From: Bacteroidales bacterium
GTDB taxonomy: Bacteria > Bacteroidota > Bacteroidia > Bacteroidales > UBA3824
NCBI GenBank assembly: GCA_017417315.1
Contig: JAFPZK010000051.1
Coordinates: forward strand, 1 to 47,629
Length of the DNA stretch: 47,629 bases
Direction: 5' to 3'
The notes beneath the pieces are model-generated. The model saw only the letters and a program-made list of their open reading frames with translations. It made no database searches and had not been told where the DNA came from. Shown here piece by piece: positions 9,667 through 17,888 of this stretch. A program made the position numbers and the translations under genes. Position 1 is the stretch's first letter. The number at the start of each line of letters is the position of its first letter.

Positions 9667-12660
9667 CTAATTATCAAAAAGTTGAATTAAGAAGATACCT
9701 GAATCCATCCAATAACCGTGTTCGTCAGCCAAAGACTGCATCGTAAGTTTGAGGTTTTCTGCCGCAACCTTTTTGCCTTCTCTGTCCATAACGTTTCTCA
9801 GCGGTTTCATTGCCTCTTTGTTTCTCGGATTTCTTTCCAAATCAAACGTTAACGGCTCTCTGTCTTTCAAACTCTGCGCCGCCTGCTGAGAAGCATAAAC
9901 GAGTTTGAACATCGGTGCCGAAATCCAATCGTCCGTCGGCATCTGCCTCATACCGAGCATCATGTGTCCGAAGAATTTTATATTCTTTGAATCCGTATCG
10001 GGATCGAGGAAGACTTCTTTCAAACGTGCTTTGTTAGCATCGTATTCGCCGATGTAGTCTGCCGTCGAGCAGAAATTCTTTTTCAAAAGCGAAGTGTCGA
10101 TTGTGAAATCGTCCAAACGCCTCAATTTTCCAGCCATTAACGCCACCGTCGCACCGACTGCCACGCAAGTTTTCGGGTCTTTGATAACGCCCGTGCCTTC
10201 TGCAAACGGATACCACGTACCGATTCTGTAATGTCCAAGTTGAACAACTCTGTCAGGCGTTACGGGCAAATATTTCAAGAACAAATCCCTTACGACTGGC
10301 AACTGGCTCGGACGTCCCGACAACAATACGTAATCACATTCGTACTGCGAAACAATGCCGCAAAGGTCGCCAATCATCTTTTCGACAACGTCTTTTACAA
10401 CCTTGTCAGTACCGTCAACATCAAGTGTCCAAACAACTTTTTCGAGGTCGAAATTTTCCGCTCCGTCCTCTCTGAACACATTATTAATATACTCGATTAA
10501 CTGCGCATTCGGGTGCGGATAGTTAACGAAGAAACTTTCAAAACTGCGTTTTTCGCTCGGACGCTCCTCTGAGGTGTGCTGCAAAACGTCAGTACCGATA
10601 GGAACGGCAATCTGCATTGCAAACTGTTTTTTCATTAGTTTGTCCTTAGCAGTTGTCTTGCCGAGGTACGGTCCGAACAAGAAGTTCATCACGTTAATAG
10701 AATTTCTTGCACCGCATTTGTCAGCATAAAGTTTTATCGTCGGCAAAACAATACGCTCTATAACGCGCTTCAAAATGTCATCGCCGGCAAGATTAAAGCC
10801 CTCCCAAAACATAGGCGAAGGCGTTAACACTGAAATATTTGCGTCAGGGTTAGCCTGATAAGAAGCAATCATTAAGTCAGTTGTACCGCCGCCGATGTCA
10901 ACGCTCGCAATAGTTACCGCCGGTTGAGACTGATTAACGGTATCCTGACGGAGTTTTCCGACAGTATTTATATAAAGTGCCGCATTGTTCATAAAGCGGT
11001 CTTTGATTTCGCCGTAAACAAACGCCAACTGATTACAAGTCGCCTCGTCATAATTCCAATCCTCACGCTTATCTTCGTCGCGGCGAATGTCGTCAGGGTC
11101 GGGAATAATCGTAAGATTGTCATCAATGAAACTCTTGCCGAAATATGCTTTCAAAGCCGTAATCGCCTCTTTTGCGTGTTCGCGGAGAATAATCTGCTCG
11201 GTCTGCAACATCGCTGTCGGACAAGTGATTACGATACGTTTAAGTTTTCGCGGCAGGTTTTCTTGTCCCTGACGTTTACGGAAACCGTAACTGTTAACGT
11301 ATGTGATTGCCTGCATGAAAATTTCACTGAAAGCAAAAGTCATCAACGATGACCTCGAAAAATACGGGTTCATTGCAGGAATAGGAGTTTTCATTTCGGG
11401 GTCTTGTGCAGCTTTTTCGCGCTCAAACTCCAAGAATTTTCCGTCCTCAGTAAAAAGTTCTGCGATACCGTAAAGTGCCGGTTTTGCGAACCTTTCGTCA
11501 ACCTTAGAAATATACGTCCACGGGAAAAGCCGCTTTTCGGTATCCCAAAGATAACGTTTCGGACTTGACATCACCGAGTTAGAATTGTCTGACGAGTTCA
11601 AAACCGTAAGACGTTGAGCCTCACGACCGATACGAACCAATGAAGGCCATGCAAAGGCTTTCGGGTTGCCGGAGAGAATAAACTGAGATTCGTTTCCGAG
11701 GGTGGTTTTAACAAAAGCCACTCTCATATCAAACGGGTCTGAATAAATTCTGTCGGGATAAGTCATATCTCTGATTTCGAGCGGGATAGCATCGGTGAAC
11801 TCAAACGGCTGACCCGTCTTGATAGACTCAACCAAGATACCCGTAGTGCGGGAGTTGCCCACATCAAGAATTAAGTCAACGTCAATACCCACCTTATTAG
11901 TATGAAGGGTAAGTTTCGGGAAAGTATCGGCTTTGCCCAAAACTTTCAACATCGTCAAATAAAAAGAAGTGTGAAGAAAAGTATAATCTTCGTCATGTTT
12001 TCCGAGGGCGGCGCGTTTTTTGTCGAACTCGGTTTTCAACCATTCCTGAACCCAAGGACGGGCGCAGAAAAAGAAATTATCGTCAGAAGAGACGGCACAT
12101 TCAAAAATAGAATTTTCAGCATCTTTTACCGTCGGCGTAAGATAAGCCTCGGCATTGTCCTCGCACCGCGTGTCAAAAGCCAAAACGACATTGTGCGTAA
12201 ACTCGCTTTCGTCGTCAGTGCCGGAAATTCTGCTGAGCCACATCATAGCCCATGTTTCGGGTCCCTGCTGAAACTTCTTTCCGTCATAACTTTTCCTTAA
12301 ATACGGAATCGGAATCCAAATACCTTCGTAACTTTCAACGGCTTCCCTTGCCCTGACGGTAATAATTTTATGTTCAGGAATAGGTTTGATAAGGGATTGC
12401 GGGATACGGGATTCTTCGATTTGCCCCGTAGCCGTATCAGTTGCAACTTTTCGGATTTCGTCCGTCAGTTCTATATATTTTTGAAGTTTCTCGTGGTAAT
12501 AAGGAAAAACAAACTGAATCTCTTTGTTTCCCTCAATATCTTCTTCAATTTTTTCGTAAAAATCGGCATTTGCTTTCATCGCCTCGGACTTTAAGCCGAG
12601 ATTAATTTTCAGCGAATGAAACTGAATACCGGAATTCGCTATAAGATTGAAATCACTCAT
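9667..12660 (-). CDS. srfB: SrfB-like actin/Hsp70-fold ATPase
   Basis: This 997-residue protein matches the virulence factor SrfB family. Two phosphate-binding loops of the actin/Hsp70 fold are clear: DVGNSRTTG at residues 266-274 (phosphate 1) and DIGGGTTDL at 588-596 (phosphate 2). A later stretch, YVLLSGRPSQLPVV, fits the adenosine-binding segment. A beta-rich N-terminal region of about 260 residues precedes the ATPase core. It is the first gene of the operon. The start at 12660 lies 33 nt from a TATATTTG promoter box (12693-12700). The protein is expected to be cytoplasmic, with no signal peptide. By analogy with other actin-like ATPases it could switch or assemble in response to ATP, but what it acts on is unknown. 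The name srf comes from an SsrB-regulated locus in Salmonella and says little about its job here. Confidence 0.82.
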   Translation of the reverse strand: MSDFNLIANSGIQFHSLKINLGLKSEAMKANADFYEKIEEDIEGNKEIQFVFPYYHEKLQKYIELTDEIRKVATDTATGQIEESRIPQSLIKPIPEHKIITVRAREAVESYEGIWIPIPYLRKSYDGKKFQQGPETWAMMWLSRISGTDDESEFTHNVVLAFDTRCEDNAEAYLTPTVKDAENSIFECAVSSDDNFFFCARPWVQEWLKTEFDKKRAALGKHDEDYTFLHTSFYLTMLKVLGKADTFPKLTLHTNKVGIDVDLILDVGNSRTTGILVESIKTGQPFEFTDAIPLEIRDMTYPDRIYSDPFDMRVAFVKTTLGNESQFILSGNPKAFAWPSLVRIGREAQRLTVLNSSDNSNSVMSSPKRYLWDTEKRLFPWTYISKVDERFAKPALYGIAELFTEDGKFLEFEREKAAQDPEMKTPIPAMNPYFSRSSLMTFAFSEIFMQAITYVNSYGFRKRQGQENLPRKLKRIVITCPTAMLQTEQIILREHAKEAITALKAYFGKSFIDDNLTIIPDPDDIRRDEDKREDWNYDEATCNQLAFVYGEIKDRFMNNAALYINTVGKLRQDTVNQSQPAVTIASVDIGGGTTDLMIASYQANPDANISVLTPSPMFWEGFNLAGDDILKRVIERIVLPTIKLYADKCGARNSINVMNFLFGPYLGKTTAKDKLMKKQFAMQIAVPIGTDVLQHTSEERPSEKRSFESFFVNYPHPNAQLIEYINNVFREDGAENFDLEKVVWTLDVDGTDKVVKDVVEKMIGDLCGIVSQYECDYVLLSGRPSQLPVVRDLFLKYLPVTPDRVVQLGHYRIGTWYPFAEGTGVIKDPKTCVAVGATVALMAGKLRRLDDFTIDTSLLKKNFCSTADYIGEYDANKARLKEVFLDPDTDSKNIKFFGHMMLGMRQMPTDDWISAPMFKLVYASQQAAQSLKDREPLTFDLERNPRNKEAMKPLRNVMDREGKKVAAENLKLTMQSLADEHGYWMDSGIFLIQLFDN

Positions 12661-12692
12661 TATCGATGGTTTTAATAAATTTTTCTACGCTC

Positions 12693-12722
12693 CAAATATA
12701 AAAAACATTTTTTTAAATGAAA
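12693..12722 (-). promoter_or_regulatory. Promoter of the SrfB-like operon
   Basis: TATATTTG at 12693-12700 (minus strand) matches the -7 consensus TAnnTTTG exactly. A T-run (TTTT, near 12720) sits where the -33 TTTG is expected, about 19 nt away. Transcription would start near 12686, leaving a leader of about 25 nt before the ATG at 12660. Confidence 0.6.
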
Positions 12723-12745
12723 AATTTTTTTTGAAAGTTTTTTTT
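12693..12745. repeat. 53-bp direct repeat, copy 1 (promoter region of srfB-like operon)
   Basis: This AT-rich 53-bp block is identical at 52 of 53 positions to 13787-13839; the only difference is the point where an A-run turns into a T-run (5A+8T here, 6A+7T there). The two copies are in the same orientation and bracket the abi gene. Read on the minus strand its downstream end is TATATTTG, a perfect Bacteroidetes -7 box. Confidence 0.93.
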
Positions 12746-12809
12746 AAATATGATAAAATATCCATATATGCTTCATTGTTACCTTCCTTCATTCCTGACG
12801 AAGTAATCG

Positions 12810-13706
12810 TTATATGCTCCACATCGGCTCTGTTTGCCAACACTTTGGAAAGCCCATAGCGAATGGATCTATTGTCGTATAATTCTTCATTAAACTCATT
12901 ACACCTTTTGTGAATGTGTCGCCATCTTTTATGACATTTTGCAAATATGCTATGATGACAATTTGGGCATAAACTTTATTCGTTGGAAAACTGAAATCTG
13001 TAATCCAACTGTTTTTCAAATTTTTAGGCAATTCGGGAACGGACGGAAAACTTCTGTTCCAAATTCGTGAATGATGTGCGCAGTAATTGCGCATAGCCGA
13101 TATTGTCGTTATCCAACTTTCTAAAATCAAATGCTGAGGCAAACCCAATTCTCTTGCTATCTGCTTTTTGAGTTTTATGTCGGCAAAATTGAAATAAAAC
13201 TTTGACAATATGCCGAATGTCGCCAATTCAAGTGATTTCCACACAGGCGGGAACGCAGGCTTGTCGTATTTTTGGAAATGCTCTTTAATAAAGTCTTCTT
13301 TTGAACGGCTGATTTCCCTGTCCAACGCTGAAAGGTTTTCTAAAAATTTCCGACCATCATTTGTCAAATTCATATCAACATACCAAAACGCTCCGTATGT
13401 CTGCGAAAAAATATGTATCAGTTTGGTTCTGAATGATATTTCAATCGTTTGGATAGCGGTGAAAAGCAAATTTCTTAATTCCGTGTCGAAATCGTACATC
13501 TTTATTATGGACTCAAATGTTGTGCCTTGTTTGAATTGGTGAGTTGCAAGGTCTATTTCACACGTTCTCATATAATTGGCAAGCCTGAAATAACTTACAT
13601 TTGACAATATTCTCGAAGCAAAATCGTCGTCTGCAATTATCAAACCTCTGTCTTTAAGTTGTTGGATTTGCTGCGAAATGCTTAATGAACGTTTGGTATA
13701 TTCCAT
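12810..13706 (-). CDS. Abi_2/AbiF-family HEPN protein (abortive infection)
   Basis: This 298-residue protein has the features of the Abi_2 family (AbiD/AbiF). It carries two RX4H motifs: R93-H98 in EISFRTKLIH and R206-H211 in MRNYCAHHSRIWNR; the second, followed by the RxWN tail, is the family hallmark. RX4-6H is the catalytic motif of HEPN ribonucleases, so RNA cleavage that stops growth upon infection is the likely activity; this is inferred. The N-terminal segment (QQIQQLKDRGL...ILSNVSYFRLANYM) is also typical. The length is normal. The gene is monocistronic, preceded by a structured RNA leader and promoter (13735-13794), and the whole unit lies between two copies of a 53-bp repeat. The start at 13706 gives the standard N-terminus; no Shine-Dalgarno site is present. 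Confidence 0.88.
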   Translation of the reverse strand: MEYTKRSLSISQQIQQLKDRGLIIADDDFASRILSNVSYFRLANYMRTCEIDLATHQFKQGTTFESIIKMYDFDTELRNLLFTAIQTIEISFRTKLIHIFSQTYGAFWYVDMNLTNDGRKFLENLSALDREISRSKEDFIKEHFQKYDKPAFPPVWKSLELATFGILSKFYFNFADIKLKKQIARELGLPQHLILESWITTISAMRNYCAHHSRIWNRSFPSVPELPKNLKNSWITDFSFPTNKVYAQIVIIAYLQNVIKDGDTFTKGVMSLMKNYTTIDPFAMGFPKCWQTEPMWSI

Positions 13707-13734
13707 AAAACACTTGAATTAAAAGGAAATAAAA

Positions 13735-13780
13735 GCCCCGCCCTGGGACGCTGTTCAAGTGGGTAGCGTGGCGGGTTCTG
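13735..13780 (-). ncRNA. Candidate small structured RNA upstream of the abi gene
   Basis: Transcribed from the TATATTTG box at 13787-13794, the minus strand folds as CCCGCC (13775-13770) and ACGCT (13769-13765) paired with AGCGT (13752-13748) and GGCGGG (13742-13737), leaving a 5-nt bulge on the 3' side and a 12-nt loop. The stem is followed by a broken T-run (CTTTTATTTCCTTTT), which would work as a weak terminator. The loop contains CACTTGAA (13761-13754), the exact complement of TTCAAGTG at 13718-13711, which ends 4 nt before the abi ATG. The element is strikingly GC-rich against its surroundings. Recent work, as I recall it, describes AbiF-type proteins encoded beside an antitoxin ncRNA; the position and form here fit. 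It could instead be only a leader attenuator of abi. Confidence 0.6.
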
Positions 13781-13786
13781 TCAGTG

Positions 13787-13794
13787 CAAATATA
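13787..13794 (-). promoter_or_regulatory. Promoter (-7 box) for the ncRNA/abi unit
   Basis: TATATTTG on the minus strand matches TAnnTTTG exactly and forms the downstream end of repeat copy 2. Transcription would start near 13780, just ahead of the hairpin, which supports reading the hairpin as RNA. Confidence 0.6.
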
Positions 13795-13839
13795 AAAAAC
13801 ATTTTTTTAAATGAAAAAATTTTTTTGAAAGTTTTTTTT
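13787..13839. repeat. 53-bp direct repeat, copy 2
   Basis: Same block as 12693-12745, one mismatch, same orientation, 1094 bp apart. Its outer end touches the stop codon of the glycosyltransferase gene (13840-13842). Repeat copy plus ncRNA plus abi therefore form a unit that could be lost cleanly by recombination between the copies. Confidence 0.93.
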
Positions 13840-14853
13840 TCATTTATAAAAATTCTTCACAAATCCGCTTGTATCGCCTTTTTTTCTGACAAGTCCCCGC
13901 CAAACCGCCTTCAAAAAACCTGAACCGTAGCCGAAAAGTTGAACGTAAACCGCTTTTACAGAAAGCAATGCAACTTTAAAAGAGTTCTTACGAAACGAAT
14001 CACAAAACACCAAACAAGAAAACAAAACTATCGGCAAAAGACAAAGCAAAGAAATTTTCCAGCCGAAAATTATCCCTAAAACCAATGCCGCTAACACGCA
14101 AAAAACATTTCCCAAAAGAAAACACGAGGGCAGAAAATGCACAAGTTTAAGCGAATTTTTGTGTCGCAAATAAAGATTAATTCTCGCACAACCCGAATTG
14201 AAAACTTGTCGGAAAAACTTTTTAAAATCCGTTCTGCGCTTATGATACACAAACGCTTCTTTTATAAGTTGTGTGGAAAAACCGTTCTCTAAAATCCTGA
14301 GTGTCATATCAATATCCTCACCGAAACGCATTTTTGAATAGCCGCCCGTCTTAGAAAAAACTTCTCGCGAAAAACCCATATTAAAACTTCTCGGGTGAAA
14401 TTTTCCCGCCTTTTCGCTGCCGCCCCTTATGCCGCCCGTACTCAAAACCGAGGTCATCGAATAATTAACCGCTTTTTGAACGTCAGTAAACGAAGACATC
14501 GCAGCATCAGGTCCGCCATAACAGTCAGTATATTCATTTTCAAGACGTTTTGAGACTATTTCCATGTAATTTTCAGGAATAATGCAGTCGCTGTCAAAGA
14601 AAATAAAGTAATCTTTTTCTGACCTTTCAGCCCCGAAATTACGCGTTGTTCCCGGCCCCGAATTGTCCTTGAAAAAATACTTTACGTCCAAAACATCTTT
14701 ATATTTTTCGATAATATTTTCCGCTTTAACGTCGCTGCCGTCCTCAACAACAATTACGTCAAAGTTTTTCTCTGTCTGTTTTGTAAGGCTTTCCAAAAGT
14801 TCGTCAATTTCTTGCGGACGATTGAAAAGCGGAATTATAATACTGAAATTCAT
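13840..14853 (-). CDS. Family 2 glycosyltransferase, membrane-anchored
   Basis: The GT-A fold of family GT2 is plain in this 337-residue protein: the N-terminal strand NFSIIIPLFNRP, VVEDGSD (nucleotide contact, near residue 38), a DSD metal-binding motif in FFDSDCIIPE (near residue 94) and GEDIDMTLRI (near residue 178), the ED region of the acceptor site. Residues about 240-290 form two hydrophobic segments, so the enzyme sits on the inner membrane. It would transfer a sugar onto a lipid-linked or surface glycan; donor and acceptor are unknown. The start overlaps the miaA stop by 4 bp (ATGA type), so it is the last gene of the 20440-13840 operon. The WecA-like and Wzi-like proteins upstream in that operon fit a role in surface polysaccharide. 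Confidence 0.88.
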   Translation of the reverse strand: MNFSIIIPLFNRPQEIDELLESLTKQTEKNFDVIVVEDGSDVKAENIIEKYKDVLDVKYFFKDNSGPGTTRNFGAERSEKDYFIFFDSDCIIPENYMEIVSKRLENEYTDCYGGPDAAMSSFTDVQKAVNYSMTSVLSTGGIRGGSEKAGKFHPRSFNMGFSREVFSKTGGYSKMRFGEDIDMTLRILENGFSTQLIKEAFVYHKRRTDFKKFFRQVFNSGCARINLYLRHKNSLKLVHFLPSCFLLGNVFCVLAALVLGIIFGWKISLLCLLPIVLFSCLVFCDSFRKNSFKVALLSVKAVYVQLFGYGSGFLKAVWRGLVRKKGDTSGFVKNFYK

Positions 14854-15749
14854 ATCTCTTGAATTTTTTTCATTATTTTATCTTCGTCTTCCAAAGGGTT
14901 AAACCACTGATGAAGAATCTCTTTTCCGAACCAAGTTATTTGTTTCCGCGCATAACGCCTCGTATTACGTTTGATTAATTCTTTGGCGGTTTCTAAGTCG
15001 GTAAGACCGTCAAAAAAATCAAACAACTCTCTGTAACCCACAGTGTTAAGCGGCATCAAAGACTTATATTTTTGTAAAGTTTCCGCCTCCTGCAAAAGTC
15101 CGCTTTCAAACATCAAATCAACCCTTTTGTTAATTCTTTCGTGCAGAATTTCACGCGGAAAATTAAGCCCGATTCTTAAAACCTGAAAACCACGCTGTTT
15201 TTTTTCTCCCGTCCTGAAACTCGAATAAGGCTTGCCGGTCTGAATCGAAACTTCCAAGGCTTTAATCACCCGCGCATGATTTTTTAAATCACATTCTTCG
15301 TAATATTTCGGGTCTAAACGCTTTAATTCTTCTTTCAACGGTTCAAGACCTTCCGAGAAAAAACGTCTCCATAGTTCTGCCCGCAAATTCACGTCCCTGT
15401 CAGGCGCATAATCTATGCCGTTAACCACAGCGTCAACATAAAGCATTGAACCTCCGCACATTACAACAACGTCTTTCCGTTTAAAAATATCGTTTTCCAA
15501 GAGAGAAATCACTTCCTGCTCATACATATAAGCGTTGTAATATTCCGTTACTGAACGCGTTTGGATAAAATGATGTTTTACTTTTTGTAACGTCTTATTG
15601 TCCGGCACGGCAGTTCCGATTGTCATCTCTTTGAAAATCTGACGCGAATCCGCCGAAATTATCTCAGTATCAAGATATTGTGCTATTTTGACGGCGGTGT
15701 CCGTCTTTCCCGATGCCGTCGGACCGATAACTGCTATAAGTGTTTTCAT
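14850..15749 (-). CDS. miaA: tRNA dimethylallyltransferase
   Basis: This 299-residue protein transfers the dimethylallyl group of DMAPP to N6 of adenosine 37 in tRNAs that read UNN codons. The P-loop GPTASGKT (residues 9-16), the ISADSRQIF motif (near 33-41) that binds the substrate base, and the IGTAVPD segment all match MiaA; the length is normal. It overlaps both neighbours by 4 bp, so translation is probably coupled to the permease gene upstream and the glycosyltransferase downstream. Nothing odd is visible. Confidence 0.96.
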   Translation of the reverse strand: MKTLIAVIGPTASGKTDTAVKIAQYLDTEIISADSRQIFKEMTIGTAVPDNKTLQKVKHHFIQTRSVTEYYNAYMYEQEVISLLENDIFKRKDVVVMCGGSMLYVDAVVNGIDYAPDRDVNLRAELWRRFFSEGLEPLKEELKRLDPKYYEECDLKNHARVIKALEVSIQTGKPYSSFRTGEKKQRGFQVLRIGLNFPREILHERINKRVDLMFESGLLQEAETLQKYKSLMPLNTVGYRELFDFFDGLTDLETAKELIKRNTRRYARKQITWFGKEILHQWFNPLEDEDKIMKKIQEI

Positions 15750-16825
15750 TCTTGTTGTTCAATTTCTTTATTTTCAGTTTGTTTGGCGATATATTCGCTG
15801 TAATACGTTATGACAAGACACGTAAACGGAATTGCAAGAATAAGACCCAAAAAGCCCAAAATCTTACCCCAAACACTCAGCGACAACAAAATCACCGCCG
15901 GATTCAATCCCGTATTTTTGCCCATAATATAAGGCGTAAGTATCATATCCTGAATGATTTGCACAACTACAAAAACTGCCGCCGTCATCAAAACCGCAAT
16001 CCATAAAGGCGAGCCTGTTTCTACGGATTTAATAACCGTCAACAAAAAGGCAGGCAAAAAACCGGCAATCTGCAAATACGGCACAAGATTAAGAATGCCG
16101 ACAAAAATGCCGAGTGTCAAGCCCATCGGCAATCCTATCAAAGAAAACCCGACTGAATACAAAATCGTAACGCACAATACCACAAGTAGTTGTCCGCGCA
16201 AATAATTGCTCATCTCCTTTTGAAAACGTTTTATCAAAGTCCTGAAACGCTCCTTATATTTCGGTGGAATCATTCTATAAGCCCCAGAAGAAATTTCGTC
16301 ATAATCTTTCATTATAAAGATAATGTACAAAATCACAATCGCAAGTCCGAAAATACCTGACAAAAAGTTAAAAGTTTCAGAAAAAAAGTTCGTTATTCTC
16401 GGCAAAACTTTGTCCAAAACCTTTGAAAAATTACCGTTAGTTAATAATTCTTCAATAGTTTTATTCGTTGAAAAATTTTTGATATATTCGCTCACAAATG
16501 CGGGAATATTGTCAGACCACTGCTCTTGAACTGCCTTGTCTTTAAGCGTCGTATAAAGCGAACTTATCTCCGAAAAAATTGACGGAAAAATCAATTCATA
16601 AAAACCGAAAAGCAAAGCAACAACAATCAAAAGCGTTAAAACCACTGAAAAAAAACGTTTTTTTAACCACCGATTAAAAAAATTGACCACAGGATTAAGA
16701 ATGTAAGCAATCATAAACGCCACCGCAAAAGGCAACAAAACATTCCTCAGATAATAAACCGTCAACAAAACGATTATAAAAAATCCGATTTTCAGCCAAA
16801 TATTATTTTCAATAGCCTTTAACAT
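15746..16825 (-). CDS. AI-2E family (PerM/YdiK-type) membrane permease
   Basis: This 359-residue polytopic protein has about eight hydrophobic segments, with two N-terminal ones (IGFFIIVLLTVYYLRNVLLPFAVAFMI region), a long soluble stretch (about 95-150) and a C-terminal block. The final part, PYIMGKNTGLNPAVILLSLSVWGKILGFLGLILAIP (broken here only by family-typical Gly and Pro), is the family signature. Members export small molecules or ions; the substrate of a given member cannot be told from sequence. The gene begins 3 bp after the LuxC-like gene ends and overlaps miaA by 4 bp. Confidence 0.9.
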   Translation of the reverse strand: MLKAIENNIWLKIGFFIIVLLTVYYLRNVLLPFAVAFMIAYILNPVVNFFNRWLKKRFFSVVLTLLIVVALLFGFYELIFPSIFSEISSLYTTLKDKAVQEQWSDNIPAFVSEYIKNFSTNKTIEELLTNGNFSKVLDKVLPRITNFFSETFNFLSGIFGLAIVILYIIFIMKDYDEISSGAYRMIPPKYKERFRTLIKRFQKEMSNYLRGQLLVVLCVTILYSVGFSLIGLPMGLTLGIFVGILNLVPYLQIAGFLPAFLLTVIKSVETGSPLWIAVLMTAAVFVVVQIIQDMILTPYIMGKNTGLNPAVILLSLSVWGKILGFLGLILAIPFTCLVITYYSEYIAKQTENKEIEQQE

Positions 16826-16828
16826 TTT

Positions 16829-17869
16829 TCAAATTATACTTTTCAAAAAATTCATTGTATCAACACCGTCTGCAAAGTCAAAAATACTCGGATTTTGAGC
16901 CGCGCCAAAACTTTCAGTTTTTATACCTTTAATTTCACTTTTAGAGACAACACACTGAATTTCATTGCTTAACAAAACTAATTTTTCTGACAGTTTTTCA
17001 ATATCGTCATAGCGTTCATAAAACAGAACACCGATTGGCGAACTCAAAGACAAATCTTCTTTCAAAAGCAAAAAGTTATTGTCAAGCAATTTTGCCCCCG
17101 ACATCAAATAAACAGCCTTGTTATAATCGTAATTGTCAGCATATTTCGGGTTATTGATAACATCAGAAAACTCAACAATATGTTTGAAAAAGTCCTGAAA
17201 ATCATAATTTTGAGGAACAAAAATTTTTGAAACGCTTCTGCAACCAAGACCATAATATGCAAAAATATCCTTGCCGATATTTTTTAAATCCTCTTCGGTT
17301 TCTTTTCCGGAAAAAACTGCAACAGAATTTCTGTTACGACGGATTATGTGCGGATATTTTGAAAAATAATAGTCGAAATAACGGCTCGAATTGTTACTGC
17401 CGGTCGCTATAATTGCATCAAAGGCAATACGTTCATCTTTTTCTTCAATAAATCTGTCCTTTAATTCGGGATTAAGAGCCTTCAAAATTTCCATAACCGC
17501 AAACGGCAAAAGTCTGTCTTTTTGCGAAAATTTCACGACACATTTTTTGCCCGAAAACAAAACACAAAAAATATCGTGAAAACAAACAAGCGGAATGTTG
17601 CCCGCTGCAATTATTTTTACCGTTTTATCAGAAACCACGCCCTTAGAATAAACTTCTTCAAAACGTGTTAAATCGTTTTCATTCAACATTGTAGCAAGCG
17701 AAAGCAACTGCATTTTCACGAATTTTTCGGTGAACCAGCCGTTATAATTATGATAATTTTGCGAAATTTCTTTTAAAGCATTGACATGAGTTTCTAACCC
17801 CGGACATTCAGCAGAAGTTGCCGCCGCAAAAAAAATTTTACCGAGCGTTATAAAAGTGTCTTTGTACAT
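16829..17869 (-). CDS. LuxC-like acyl-CoA reductase
   Basis: This 346-residue protein resembles the acyl-CoA reductase (LuxC) family common in Bacteroidetes, an aldehyde-dehydrogenase relative that reduces acyl-CoA to aldehyde with NADPH. The candidate catalytic cysteine is C210 in YYGLGCRSVSK. Other family features are AAGNIPLVCFHD (near 88-99) and the cofactor-side segment IATGSNNSSRYFDYYF. It is shorter than LuxC of luminous bacteria (about 480 residues) but in the range of Bacteroidetes homologues. No luxD or luxE gene is nearby, so light production is out; a role in fatty aldehyde or lipid metabolism is possible but not shown. It is the third gene of the operon, 37 bp after the Wzi-like gene. 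Confidence 0.82.
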   Translation of the reverse strand: MYKDTFITLGKIFFAAATSAECPGLETHVNALKEISQNYHNYNGWFTEKFVKMQLLSLATMLNENDLTRFEEVYSKGVVSDKTVKIIAAGNIPLVCFHDIFCVLFSGKKCVVKFSQKDRLLPFAVMEILKALNPELKDRFIEEKDERIAFDAIIATGSNNSSRYFDYYFSKYPHIIRRNRNSVAVFSGKETEEDLKNIGKDIFAYYGLGCRSVSKIFVPQNYDFQDFFKHIVEFSDVINNPKYADNYDYNKAVYLMSGAKLLDNNFLLLKEDLSLSSPIGVLFYERYDDIEKLSEKLVLLSNEIQCVVSKSEIKGIKTESFGAAQNPSIFDFADGVDTMNFLKSII

Positions 17870-17888
17870 AATTTTAGAGTGTTTTTAT

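Noticed and set aside
13737..13775. CRISPR repeat, considered because of the Cas13 link of AbiF-type proteins
   Set aside because: The hairpin occurs once only; there are no repeated units with spacers and no cas genes in the window.
16829..17869. Bioluminescence gene, because of the LuxC-like family
   Set aside because: No luxA, luxB, luxD or luxE gene is near, and short LuxC-like reductases are common in non-luminous Bacteroidetes.
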